From NCBI GenBank assembly GCA_004321905.1, contig SCQF01000023.1, positions 124,001 through 188,000 on the forward strand: a DNA stretch of 64,000 nt, in the 5' to 3' direction. Shown here in pieces: positions 21,984 to 33,409 of the stretch (within the stretch, counting starts at the first letter, position 1; the number at the start of each line of letters is the position of its first letter). The DNA is from Verrucomicrobiota bacterium. GTDB taxonomy: Bacteria > Verrucomicrobiota > Kiritimatiellia > CAIQIC01. Under the pieces are notes generated by a model. That model did no database searches. It saw nothing but the letters and a program-made list of their open reading frames with translations, and had not been told where the DNA came from. Position numbers and translations under genes: made by a program.

Positions 21984-22204
21984 CGCCGATTGATCCGGGC
22001 CAGCACGTCTGCCGCGGGCGAGGCCGCGATCTGACCTTGGTCGTACCCCTCAATCCGCGATTCAATCTCCGCCGCCCAGACGGTGTCTACGTGGCGGTCC
22101 ATAGAAGAATCGAAGCTCTGAAACAAACGCTCAATCAGTTCCGCACGATCTACCGGCGGCAGTCCCAGCGCATCTTTAAGAACCTGTTCGGCTATGGCTG
22201 TCAT
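21980..22204 (-). CDS. Addiction-module antitoxin (TIGR02574-like)
   Basis: The 74-residue protein begins MTAIAEQVLKDALGLPPVDRAELIERLF, broken here into MTAIAEQVLKDALGL and PPVDRAELIERLF, the hallmark of putative addiction-module components paired with RelE/ParE toxins. It precedes the toxin frame with a 4-nt overlap in the usual antitoxin-first order. Its partner carries a premature stop, so it may now act alone, for example as a DNA-binding autorepressor. Confidence 0.82.
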   Translation of the reverse strand: MTAIAEQVLKDALGLPPVDRAELIERLFQSFDSSMDRHVDTVWAAEIESRIEGYDQGQIAASPAADVLARINRR

Positions 22205-22379
22205 ATTATCCCCATTATTCCGCGTTTGTCTGCATGCCAGCATAACCGCTGACGCCTGCCTTGGCAAGCTGCCGGCCAATGCCGGCCACCACCCGCGTTA
22301 CACCATCCACGGTACCGGCAGAATGAAATTCTCGCGGCACTTAACCACACCATTCGCCGGTATAAGCACAGGATGAAGA

Positions 22380-22394
22380 TTCCAAACCTTGGAA
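22380..22394. repeat. Single TTCCAA-N3-TTGGAA palindrome
   Basis: One perfect copy (TTCCAAACCTTGGAA) sits 12 bp past the ada stop codon; no partner is seen 32 bp away on either side. Confidence 0.85.
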
Positions 22395-22406
22395 AAATCG
22401 AAAATA

Positions 22407-23633
22407 TCACATCGCCAAGGGCAGTAATTCGCGTTCGAGAGCTTCGTAGCGGTCAATGACGCGGCGGACGTAGGCGCGTTTCTCGGTGTAGGTGCCGGGG
22501 AAGAAGCTGCCCTTGAAGCCGGCAATCACCAAGTTGCGGAACTGATGGCGCTGGATGTCGAAATGTGTCGCGGCCAGTTCCAATTCATGGCACACGGTCG
22601 TGTGGCTAACGAGCCGATTGTCGGTGTTGATGCTGACCGACAGGCTGTGCGCGAGCATTTGTTTGAGCGGGTGATCGCTGAAGCGCTTCATCTGCGGGAC
22701 GGTTTGCAGATTACTCGTCAGGCAGACTTCGATGTTGATGCGCTGGCTGGCGATGTATTCGGCGAGATGCCGGACATAGGCCTGCGGATCGCCGACCGCC
22801 GGATTGCGAATCATGTCGGCGGCGAACAGGAACGTGCCGTGGCCGATGCGGTTGGCGTGACACTCCGTGATCGCCTGAAAAATGGACTCCGGGCCGTAGG
22901 CCTCGCCGGCATGGACGGTTTTGCGGATGAAGTGCCGGTGCGCCAGTTGATAGGCGGCGGCGTGGTGTTCGGCGGGATAGCCGGCCTCTTCGCCCGCGAG
23001 GTCGAAACCAACCACCGGCAGGTCGCAACGGTGCGCGAGGTCGGCGGCGGCGCGCGCAATCTCCAGCGAGGCAGCGGCGAAAACCTGTCGGCGCGGCGCA
23101 TAAGGCATGACGCTGAACAGTTGCGCGTAGTACGGGGCCGTCGTCGCCGTGAAGGCGCGCAGCGCACAGAGAATGACGCCGAAGTGGAAGGGTAAATCCG
23201 CGTCGTTCTGCACCGCGCGGCTCCGGTTATGCGCCCGTTGCGCGCGCGCCAAGCCGCGGCAGACGGCGGTGACCGCGCCTTCGATATTCAAGCGATCGTG
23301 GCAGTGCAGTTGCGGCGCAAAGCGCACCTCAATATAGCGCACACCCTCGGCCAGACAATCTTCGGCCAACTCAAACGCGACGCGTTCCAGATTTTCCGGC
23401 GCCTGGAGTACCGCGCACGTCAGACCAAAACCACGCAGATATTCACCGAGGTTCCGGTAATTTTTTTTGAACACCAGCCGGCAGAGACCGTCCGCGGTTT
23501 GCGACGGCAATTTGACGCGCGCCCGTCGCGCCAGCTCGATCAGCGTCGGCAGCCGGAGCGAGCCATCAAGATGCAAATGCAGATCAGTTTTGGGAATCTT
23601 TTGAATGAATTCTTTGGTGAGACCCGCATTCAT
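22407..23633 (-). CDS. Adenosine deaminase-family protein
   Basis: The amidohydrolase fold is shown by DLHLHLDGS (metal HxH), HAGEAYGPESI (His, Glu), NRIGHGTFL and INTDNRLVSHT (metal Asp). This pattern fits adenosine deaminases of purine salvage, with the TDNRLVS variant of the active-site loop. At about 408 residues it is longer than the 330-350 typical of E. coli Add, with extra residues in the middle (RAQRAHNRSRAVQNDADLP). The ATG at 23633 has AAGGAG 9 bp upstream; starts at 23639 and 23651 are possible. Substrate specificity (adenosine or another aminopurine) is not certain. Confidence 0.88.
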   Translation of the reverse strand: MNAGLTKEFIQKIPKTDLHLHLDGSLRLPTLIELARRARVKLPSQTADGLCRLVFKKNYRNLGEYLRGFGLTCAVLQAPENLERVAFELAEDCLAEGVRYIEVRFAPQLHCHDRLNIEGAVTAVCRGLARAQRAHNRSRAVQNDADLPFHFGVILCALRAFTATTAPYYAQLFSVMPYAPRRQVFAAASLEIARAAADLAHRCDLPVVGFDLAGEEAGYPAEHHAAAYQLAHRHFIRKTVHAGEAYGPESIFQAITECHANRIGHGTFLFAADMIRNPAVGDPQAYVRHLAEYIASQRINIEVCLTSNLQTVPQMKRFSDHPLKQMLAHSLSVSINTDNRLVSHTTVCHELELAATHFDIQRHQFRNLVIAGFKGSFFPGTYTEKRAYVRRVIDRYEALERELLPLAM

Positions 23634-23757
23634 GTGCATCGGCTCCTTCATGGTGCCATTATGATGCGCCCAGTCAGGCGGCGCGTCAAGATTTGGCCGC
23701 CGCTTCACACTCCGAATTGCATTATAATACTTCGCCAATCAAGAACCGTTGACGTGA

Positions 23758-23925
23758 CTGAAGCAACGAACGCAGCCGGAAGTGGAACAGCTCGCCGCGC
23801 AGGCCAACGCCAAAATTGAACAGCAGCTTGCACCGAAGCAGGCCGCACTTTTCAAGGAAGTCCTCGTTCGCTTCCCGGAGCCCGGCCTACGCGGCCTCAA
23901 TCCGCAGCCCTCCAGCGTTCGCTAA
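23758..23925 (+). pseudogene. Possible gene remnant
   Basis: A 55-codon open stretch reads as a Gln/Ala-rich helix (PEVEQLAAQANAKIEQQLAP) then KQAALFKEVLVRFPEPGLRG and ends at TAA. It looks like coding sequence but has no ATG start or recognised family. It may be the 3' end of a deleted gene. Confidence 0.35.
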
Positions 23926-23930
23926 TCCCG

Positions 23931-24788
23931 CTATGCGGACCATTCCGCACGGAGTTGATCGGGGGTATGCCTGGCAGCGCGGAGCGCGCGTAAGGCAAGC
24001 CCCGCCGTACGCTTGGCAAGGCGCCGACCAGTAGCATCGCGCATCAGCGGGCAATGGAACCACGCCGGGGCTGTCCAGCCGAGCGCGCGATAAATCAACA
24101 ACTGCCGCGCCGTGGAGACCAGCAAATCCTCACCACGCACCACTTCGGTGATTTGCATCGCGTGATCGTCAGCGGCAACGACAAGCTCGTAGGCGGGCAC
24201 GCCATCGCGCCGCCAAACGACGAAATCCCCGAAATCTCGTCCAGCCTCGAACGCTTGCGAACCGCAACGCTCATCCACAAATTCAATTCGTTCGCCGTCG
24301 GGCACGCGGAAACGCCAGTTGAGACCATCGGGCGTTGCAGGCGGCGTCCATGATTCCGGCGCAGGTCGCCAGTGTGCTGGAAAAATCGCCTCACCCTCCC
24401 CGGCATGCGGCGCGCGCGGCGCGTGTTCGAGGTCTTTGCGCGAATGCGCTGAAGGATAAAGCCAACCACCGGCCAAAAGCTGCCGCCAGACTTCGCGGTA
24501 AAATTTTCCACGCTCGCTTTGCGTATACGGCGCACACGACCCGCCGACGTCCGGGCCTTCGTCCCACCTGCAACCGAACCAGCGCAAATCTTCGAGCAGG
24601 GCCGTGACGAATTCCGGCTTGCAGCGGGCGCGATCAATATCCTCGACACGCAAAATCAATTTTCCACCCGCTGCGCGCGTCCGCTCCTGCGCCGTCCAGA
24701 AAGTGCGGGCGTGTCCGAGGTGCAGATAACCGGTTGGCGTCGGCGCGAGCCGACCGCGATAAATTTTGCGCTGAATATTCGCCGTCAT
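23931..24788 (-). CDS. gluQ: Glutamyl-queuosine tRNA(Asp) synthetase
   Basis: GluQ attaches glutamate to queuosine in the anticodon of tRNA-Asp. The 285-residue protein resembles the catalytic half of GluRS without an anticodon-binding domain: APTPTGYLHLGHARTF (HIGH motif), RVEDIDRAR and RRLAKRTAG (KMSKS-like). The zinc-binding cysteines usual in YPCxCSR are replaced here (YPSAHSRKDLEH), so this is a zinc-free variant. It diverges from gyrB. Confidence 0.92.
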   Translation of the reverse strand: MTANIQRKIYRGRLAPTPTGYLHLGHARTFWTAQERTRAAGGKLILRVEDIDRARCKPEFVTALLEDLRWFGCRWDEGPDVGGSCAPYTQSERGKFYREVWRQLLAGGWLYPSAHSRKDLEHAPRAPHAGEGEAIFPAHWRPAPESWTPPATPDGLNWRFRVPDGERIEFVDERCGSQAFEAGRDFGDFVVWRRDGVPAYELVVAADDHAMQITEVVRGEDLLVSTARQLLIYRALGWTAPAWFHCPLMRDATGRRLAKRTAGLALRALRAARHTPDQLRAEWSA

Positions 24789-24840
24789 GCGGCGCGACTA
24801 TAAACTTTTTCATGACGTTTTGGCGCGGAAAAATCGTTAG

Positions 24841-27567
<2,727 letters not shown>

Positions 27568-27588
27568 GCCCCCAACCCAATCACCATC

Positions 27589-30078
27589 ATGTATACCAAA
27601 AACGAACGACTCGACTTCACCAACGTTGAAGAGGAAATGCAGCGGGCGTACATCGACTATTCGATGAGCGTCATCATCGGGCGCGCCCTGCCGGACGCCC
27701 GCGACGGCCTCAAGCCCGTCAACCGGCGCATTCTCTACGCCATGCGCGACCGCGGCTGGGTACACGCCAAACCCTTCGTCAAATGCGCCAAGGTCGTCGG
27801 CGAAGTCATCGGTAATTATCATCCGCATGGCGACACCGCCGTCTATGACACGCTGGTGCGCATGGCGCAGGATTTCTCGTTGCGCTATATGCTCGTGGAT
27901 GGTCAGGGTAACTTCGGCAGCATTGATGGCGACCCACCCGCCGCCTACCGGTACACCGAATGCCGGCTCAACCGGCCCGCGGAGGAACTCCTCGCCGATA
28001 TCGAGAAAAACACCGTGGATATGCAGCCGACCTTCGACGAAAAATATCACGAGCCGAAGGTGCTGCCCGCGCGCATCCCCAACCTGCTCGTCAATGGCAG
28101 CACCGGCATCGCCGTCGGTATGGCCACGAACATGCCGCCGCACAACCTCGGCGAAATCATTGACGGCATTCTCCATTTGATTGATAACCCCGAAGCGACC
28201 GTCGCCGACCTGATGAAGTTCGTCAAAGGCCCGGACTTCCCCACCGCCGGTGTCATTTGCGGCACCGCGCCGATCAAGGAGATGTATGAAACCGGTCGCG
28301 GCCTGCTCAAGGTCCGCGGACGCGCCGGCATCGAGGAAGGCGCACAGGGCAAAGACAGCATCATCATCACCGACATCCCCTACATGGTGAACAAGGCCTC
28401 GCTCATCGAGAAAATGGCCGATCTCGTCCACGAGAAGAAACTTGAAGGCATCTCCGACATCCGCGACGAGTCCGACAAGGACGGCATCCGCGTCGTCATC
28501 GAGCTTAAGCGCGGCGTACCGCCACGCGTCGTGCTGAACAACATCTATAAACACACGCCGCTGGAGAGCACCTTCGGCGCGATCATGCTGGCGATTGACC
28601 ATGGCCGGCCCAAGGTGATGACCCTCAAGGAACTGATGCAGTGTTTCGTTGCGCACCGCCTCGAGGTCATCAAACGCCGCGCGCAGTTCGACCTCGAAAA
28701 GGCCGAGGCCCGCGCGCACATCTTGGAAGGCCTCAAGATCGCGCTCGACAACCTCGATCTCGTCGTCAAGATCATCAAGGAATCCGAGGATCGCGATGGC
28801 GCACGCGCCCAACTGATGAAGAAACTCGGTCTTTCCGAGATTCAAGCCAACGCCATCCTCGACATGCGCCTCTATCAGCTCACCGGCTTGGAACGCGACA
28901 AGATCGAGAACGAGTACCTCGAACTCATCAAGCTCATCAATTATCTCCGCGACCTGCTGGCGAACGAGAAGAAGCTCTACGGCGTCATCAAAGACGACCT
29001 GCAGGAGATCAAAAAGCAGTACAAGGACGAACGCCGCACCGACATCGTTCCCGACGAAGGTGAGATCAACGTCGAAGACCTGATCGCCGACCAAGGCTGC
29101 GTGATCACGATCAGCCACACCGGCTACATCAAGCGCGTCCCGGTCAGCACCTACCGCCAGCAGAAGCGCGGGGGCAAAGGCGTCGTCGGCATGGACACCA
29201 AGGAAGAGGATTATGTCGAGCATGTCTTCACCGCATCCACGCACGACACACTCCTGTTCTTCACCGAAAAAGGCCGCGTCTATTGGAAAAAAGTTTACGA
29301 AGTGCCCGAAGGCGGTCGCGCCACGCGCGGCAAGGCCATCGTCAACTTCCTCGACATCGGTAGCGAAGAGAAGGTCGCCGCGCTGATCAATATCCGCGAG
29401 TTCAGCGAGCAGCAACACTTCGTCATGGCCACCGAGCGCGGCATCGTCAAGAAGACCAACCTCGGTGAATTCCGCAATATCCGCGCCGGCGGCATCATCG
29501 GCATCCAAATTGAAGAAGGCGATAAACTCATCGGCGTCAAGCTGACTCACGGCGAAAACGAAGTCATGCTCATCACCCTCCAAGGCATGAGCATTCGCTT
29601 CAGCGAAACGCAACTGCGCGACCAGGGCCGTGACACCATCGGCGTCAAGGGCATCACGCTGGAGCAGGACGACCGCGTTGTCAGCGTCGAGATTGTGGAC
29701 GCGAACGCCACGCTGCTTGTCGCCTGCGAAAACGGTTACGGCAAGCGCACCGGTTTCGACGAGTACCGCGCCCAGAGTCGCGGCGGCAAGGGCCTCATCA
29801 CCATCAAGACCAGTGAACGCAACGGCCTCGTCGTCGGCGCGCACGCCGTACGCGAGAACGACGCGCTCATGCTGATCACCAGCGGCGGCCAGATGATCCG
29901 TATGGCGGTCAGCGATATGCGCTCCATCGGCCGTAACACCCAGGGCGTGCGGCTGATCAACCTGACCGGCGACGATAAACTCGTCAGCGCCACCACGGTT
30001 GAGCCGGAAGACGATCAGCCCGCCACCGTGGCGCAAAGTGACGCGCCGCCGGCGACGCTTTCCGACGCCGGGCCGTGA
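27589..30078 (+). CDS. gyrA: DNA gyrase subunit A
   Basis: GyrA cuts and rejoins the DNA gate. The catalytic tyrosine is in AAYRYTECRL. The quinolone-resistance region reads HPHGDTAVYDTLVRMAQ, with Thr at the E. coli Ser83 position and Asp at position 87. The C-terminal beta-pinwheel contains RGGKGVVGMD-type blades and a GyrA-box-like QQKRGGKG. Length 829 residues is normal. It is co-transcribed with gyrB. Confidence 0.97.
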   Translation: MYTKNERLDFTNVEEEMQRAYIDYSMSVIIGRALPDARDGLKPVNRRILYAMRDRGWVHAKPFVKCAKVVGEVIGNYHPHGDTAVYDTLVRMAQDFSLRYMLVDGQGNFGSIDGDPPAAYRYTECRLNRPAEELLADIEKNTVDMQPTFDEKYHEPKVLPARIPNLLVNGSTGIAVGMATNMPPHNLGEIIDGILHLIDNPEATVADLMKFVKGPDFPTAGVICGTAPIKEMYETGRGLLKVRGRAGIEEGAQGKDSIIITDIPYMVNKASLIEKMADLVHEKKLEGISDIRDESDKDGIRVVIELKRGVPPRVVLNNIYKHTPLESTFGAIMLAIDHGRPKVMTLKELMQCFVAHRLEVIKRRAQFDLEKAEARAHILEGLKIALDNLDLVVKIIKESEDRDGARAQLMKKLGLSEIQANAILDMRLYQLTGLERDKIENEYLELIKLINYLRDLLANEKKLYGVIKDDLQEIKKQYKDERRTDIVPDEGEINVEDLIADQGCVITISHTGYIKRVPVSTYRQQKRGGKGVVGMDTKEEDYVEHVFTASTHDTLLFFTEKGRVYWKKVYEVPEGGRATRGKAIVNFLDIGSEEKVAALINIREFSEQQHFVMATERGIVKKTNLGEFRNIRAGGIIGIQIEEGDKLIGVKLTHGENEVMLITLQGMSIRFSETQLRDQGRDTIGVKGITLEQDDRVVSVEIVDANATLLVACENGYGKRTGFDEYRAQSRGGKGLITIKTSERNGLVVGAHAVRENDALMLITSGGQMIRMAVSDMRSIGRNTQGVRLINLTGDDKLVSATTVEPEDDQPATVAQSDAPPATLSDAGP

Positions 30079-30083
30079 TTTTT

Positions 30084-30130
30084 TTCCAAGGCTTGGAAAA
30101 ACCGCAACCGCGACTTTCCAAGCCTTGGAA
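30084..30130. repeat. Paired palindromes after gyrA
   Basis: TTCCAAGGCTTGGAA and TTCCAAGCCTTGGAA start 32 bp apart between gyrA and the SRAP gene. Confidence 0.92.
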
Positions 30131-30160
30131 AAGCGGGCATAGTACCCGCGGAGTTTGACG

Positions 30161-30820
30161 ATGTGCGGACGCTACATTTTGACGGTCAAGCGGAAGCAGA
30201 TCGCGGCGCATTTTGCGGCGCAGGATTCAACGCCGGATGATGCAACGCCGAGCATCGTCGCGCCAAGCCAAGTCGCCCCCGTCATAACCGCAGAACACAA
30301 ACTCGAAGCCATGCGCTGGGGCTTGCGGCCAACGTGGGAGCCGGAGAGCGGACGGAGCGTGCTGCTGATCAACGCGCGCGCCGAGACGCTGGCGCAGAAG
30401 CCAACTTTCCATCAACTGCTGGCGCAACAGCGCTGCTTCATACCGGCCAACGGATTTTTTGAATGGGAAAAGTTGCCCGGCGGACGGAAGCGTCCGGTCT
30501 GCTACCGGCTGCGGCAACACGGCTTGTTCGCCTTCGCGGGTTTGTGGGACCAACAACGCGATGATGCCGGCAACGTCGTACACGCTTTCACCATCATCAC
30601 CACCGCGGCGAACGAAGCCGTCCGTGTGATCCACGACCGGATGCCGGTGATATTGACCCCCGAGACCGAAGCCGCGTGGCTCAAGCCCGCGCAAACGATC
30701 GAGGATTTACTCGCGCTGTTGTGCCCCTACTCCGCGCAGCCGTTGGTCGTCGAAGACGGCGCGCCGCTGCTCGCGACGCCAGCGTCCTCCCAAAAAGTCC
30801 AGCCGTTGTTACCGTTTTGA
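30161..30820 (+). CDS. SOS response-associated peptidase (YedK/HMCES family)
   Basis: SRAP proteins crosslink to abasic sites in single-stranded DNA through Cys2. The start is fixed by the required MCGRY N-terminus. The conserved NARAET, PANGFFEWEK (Glu) and IHDRMPVIL (His) motifs complete the active site. The protein is 219 residues, normal length. It sits after gyrA and is convergent with the aldolase gene. Confidence 0.93.
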   Translation: MCGRYILTVKRKQIAAHFAAQDSTPDDATPSIVAPSQVAPVITAEHKLEAMRWGLRPTWEPESGRSVLLINARAETLAQKPTFHQLLAQQRCFIPANGFFEWEKLPGGRKRPVCYRLRQHGLFAFAGLWDQQRDDAGNVVHAFTIITTAANEAVRVIHDRMPVILTPETEAAWLKPAQTIEDLLALLCPYSAQPLVVEDGAPLLATPASSQKVQPLLPF

Positions 30821-30830
30821 ACGGCAGGAA

Positions 30831-31832
30831 TTATTCCATCATTTTATCGTAGAAAGCCAGGAATTCTTCCTTCTGCGGGCTTTCGCGCAATTCCATCGCA
30901 TCACGCGGATGTAGATTGAGTTGGCCGGTGATCATATAAGGAAGGCTGTAGCCCCAATCCAGTTTTTTGGAGAGTGGCAGCAAATCCTTTTGGATGCACT
31001 CAATGAGCGGGCGCTGGTCGAATTTCGGGTTCTTCAGGAAACCGAGCAGCAGTTCCATCGGGCAGTTACCCGCACCGCGGCCCAGACCATAGACTGTCGC
31101 ATCCACCAGATTGATGCCGTGGACGACAGCCTCAATACTGTTGGAGAACGCGAGTTGCTGGTTGTTGTGCGTGTGGATGCCGATCCGCTTCTGCGTGCCT
31201 TCCACCGCGTGCAAAAACATGCGGGCATAATCGCGCACCTGCTCCGAATAGAGCGAGCCAAAGCTGTCTACGACATAAATCACATCCACCGGCGTCGCCG
31301 CCAGAATTTTCAGCGCCTCGTGCAACTCGTTTTCCTGAATGGTCGAAAGCGCCATGATGTTGCAAGTGGTTTCATAGCCCTTGGCGTGCGCGTCCTGAAG
31401 CATCTCCACCGCAGTCGGAATTTGATGGATATAGCAGGCCACGCGGATCATGCTCAAAATGCTCTGATCTTTGGGTAAAATATCCAGATGATAGTCCGTC
31501 CGCTCGGCGTCGGCCATCACCGTCAACTTCATCGCGGGATCAGGCTCATCGCCAAAGACACGCCGCAGATCGGCTTCATCGCAGAACTTCCATGGGCCAT
31601 AGTCCTCGCGCTTGGAAAGGCGCTTGGAGGCCTTATAGCCGCACTCAAAATAGTCCACGCCTGCCGCGAGCGCCGCGTCATAAATACCGCGCACAAACTC
31701 GTCGCTAAACTTATGCTCGTTGATCAACCCGCCGTCCCGGACAGTACAATCCAGCACCTTCAACTCTGGACGGTAGCTCAACCACCCACCCGCGCCCGTC
31801 GTTTCCATCTGCTTCTTTTTCGCTTTCGTCAT
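30831..31832 (-). CDS. DRE-TIM aldolase-like protein (HMG-CoA lyase / 4-hydroxy-2-oxovalerate aldolase superfamily)
   Basis: The TIM-barrel metal-aldolase signatures are LDCTVRDGGLIN (a DxTLRDG variant), VDSFGSLY and IGIHTHNNQQLAFSNS, with GLGRGAGNCPMELLL near the C-terminus. The 333-residue length fits the catalytic barrel alone. Homologues occur in polysaccharide and unknown contexts; the substrate cannot be read from sequence. It is the third gene of a birA-coaX-aldolase operon and overlaps coaX by 4 nt. Confidence 0.75.
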   Translation of the reverse strand: MTKAKKKQMETTGAGGWLSYRPELKVLDCTVRDGGLINEHKFSDEFVRGIYDAALAAGVDYFECGYKASKRLSKREDYGPWKFCDEADLRRVFGDEPDPAMKLTVMADAERTDYHLDILPKDQSILSMIRVACYIHQIPTAVEMLQDAHAKGYETTCNIMALSTIQENELHEALKILAATPVDVIYVVDSFGSLYSEQVRDYARMFLHAVEGTQKRIGIHTHNNQQLAFSNSIEAVVHGINLVDATVYGLGRGAGNCPMELLLGFLKNPKFDQRPLIECIQKDLLPLSKKLDWGYSLPYMITGQLNLHPRDAMELRESPQKEEFLAFYDKMME

Positions 31833-32617
31833 GCTCGTTCCTTTGCTTGCGTGTTGCGCTTAAGCTCATAAATGCGGCCCAGCCCATACAAGGTCAAGTC
31901 CGAATCCACCGTGAGCCCCAGTCGCGCGCCACGCACGATGCGCGCCGCGTGGCCACCGGTGGCGATCAACCGCACCGGTTTTTCGCGCAGACCACGCGTC
32001 AATTCCGCCAGAATTTCGCGCGTCAGCCCGCGATAGCCCCACTGCGCGCCGAGCTGCATCGCCTGTGCCGTGCTACGTCCCACCCGCCCACGTACCGCCG
32101 TCAGATGCAGATGCGGTAGCAACGCCGTCCGCTCGGCCAAATAGTCGAACATCAACGCCAAACCTGGCGCAATGATGCCACCGATATAACCACGCGCGGC
32201 GCTAATCACATCAAACGTCGTCGCCGTGCCGAAATCCACGACGATCGCCGGCGCGCCATAGCGCGCCACCACACCCGCGGCGTTCGCCAACCGATCCGCG
32301 CCAATAGATTCCGGGTGGGGATAGGAAATTTTTACACCCAGCTTCAGCTTGTGATTCACATCGAGTAAATCCGTCCCGCTCAACGACCGCACCACCTTGC
32401 GCCACAGCGGACGCGTCGCCGGCACAACAGTGCTCAAAGCGGCATCGTCTACTAGATGCCGCCCCAACCACCGGCGTACCTCGGCCAGCAGTTGCGCCGG
32501 CTGGCGTAAGGCGGTCGAAACACGCCCGGTTTTGACGATCCGACCGTGACACCAGAGGCCCAGCGTCGTGCTCGTATTGCCCACGTCAATCAGCAAAATA
32601 TTCGTTTTTTTCTTCAT
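31829..32617 (-). CDS. coaX: Type III pantothenate kinase
   Basis: CoaX phosphorylates pantothenate, the first step of CoA synthesis, and complements panD at the left of the window. The ASKHA fold shows LLIDVGNTSTTLGLW, IGADRLANAAGVV and VVDFGTATTFDVI, with YIGGIIAPGL following. The product is 262 residues, normal length. It overlaps birA upstream and the aldolase gene downstream by 4 nt each. The birA-coaX pairing is common in bacteria. Confidence 0.95.
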   Translation of the reverse strand: MKKKTNILLIDVGNTSTTLGLWCHGRIVKTGRVSTALRQPAQLLAEVRRWLGRHLVDDAALSTVVPATRPLWRKVVRSLSGTDLLDVNHKLKLGVKISYPHPESIGADRLANAAGVVARYGAPAIVVDFGTATTFDVISAARGYIGGIIAPGLALMFDYLAERTALLPHLHLTAVRGRVGRSTAQAMQLGAQWGYRGLTREILAELTRGLREKPVRLIATGGHAARIVRGARLGLTVDSDLTLYGLGRIYELKRNTQAKERA

Positions 32618-33273
32618 CGCGCGCGGCTCGTATCATCCTTCACGCTGCCGTTTTTTTCAACCCAGACAGCATACAACGAACTCGGCCCATCCCGCAAAGC
32701 TTGGTGATAACACTTCGTCAGCGCCGCCAACACGGCCTCGCGCACCTGCTCCACCGTGCAGATCGCGCCTGCGAGCTGGCACGACGTAGCCGTGTCGCGC
32801 AATTCCGGCGGAAAATCCTCGCGACACTGCAAGATGTTGATGCCGATGCCGATCACGGCAAAATCAATTTTGTCGCCACGCAGCGCCGGCTCGACCAGCA
32901 CACCGCAGATTTTTTTACCATCGGCCAAGACATCGTTTGGCCACTTGAGCGTGAGTTTTTTCACCCCCAGCCGTTCCAGCGCCGTGACCACCGCAATGCC
33001 ACCCAGCAACGCCAGTTCGCCCGACTCCGCCGCCGACCACGGCGGGCGCAGCAGCGCAGAAAGATAAAGACCCAGGCCCGGTGGCGAATGCCAGGCGCGG
33101 CGCTGCCGACCGCGACCTTGCGTCTGAATACCTGCCACGACCGCCGTGCCCTCCGTCGCGCCGTTGTGCGCCAATGCGGCGAGTGCGTCGTTGGTCGAAG
33201 TCGTCTCCGCCAACTCGATCAACGGCTGACCGAGTTGCGCCTTTTCCAGAGATTGGAAATCCATTGTGCTCAT
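32614..33273 (-). CDS. birA: Biotin-[acetyl-CoA-carboxylase] ligase BirA
   Basis: BirA attaches biotin to carboxylase BCCP domains. The core shows ETTSTNDALAAL, GRGRQRRAWHSPPG (the biotinyl-AMP loop), KWPNDVL and GVLVEPALRG, with a short C-terminal domain. It lacks an N-terminal winged-helix repressor domain, so it is monofunctional. The N-terminus MSTMDFQSLEKAQ is encoded by a palindrome, so the gene start coincides with a repeat; the alternative ATG is at 33264. Confidence 0.92.
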   Translation of the reverse strand: MSTMDFQSLEKAQLGQPLIELAETTSTNDALAALAHNGATEGTAVVAGIQTQGRGRQRRAWHSPPGLGLYLSALLRPPWSAAESGELALLGGIAVVTALERLGVKKLTLKWPNDVLADGKKICGVLVEPALRGDKIDFAVIGIGINILQCREDFPPELRDTATSCQLAGAICTVEQVREAVLAALTKCYHQALRDGPSSLYAVWVEKNGSVKDDTSRAR

Positions 33274-33289
33274 TTTCCCAAGGTTGGAA
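33244..33289. repeat. Paired palindromes over the birA start
   Basis: Two degenerate copies (TTCCAGAGATTGGAA, TTCCCAAGGTTGGAA) start 31 bp apart and flank the birA start codon; the first is translated. Confidence 0.75.
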
Positions 33290-33347
33290 ATCGCGCGGAC
33301 TATAATGGCTGCCCGCAGACGCGGCAATGGCAGATGTGGATTCGGCT

Positions 33348-33394
33348 TTCCAAGGCTTGGAAAAGACGGCTATAGTGTTTCCCAAGCTTTGGAA
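33348..33394. repeat. Paired palindromes upstream of the uridine-kinase-like gene
   Basis: TTCCAAGGCTTGGAA and TTCCCAAGCTTTGGAA start 31-32 bp apart. With the pair at 33244 this divergent gap carries two adjacent units. Confidence 0.88.
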
Positions 33395-33409
33395 AATTAC
33401 GAGGCCACC

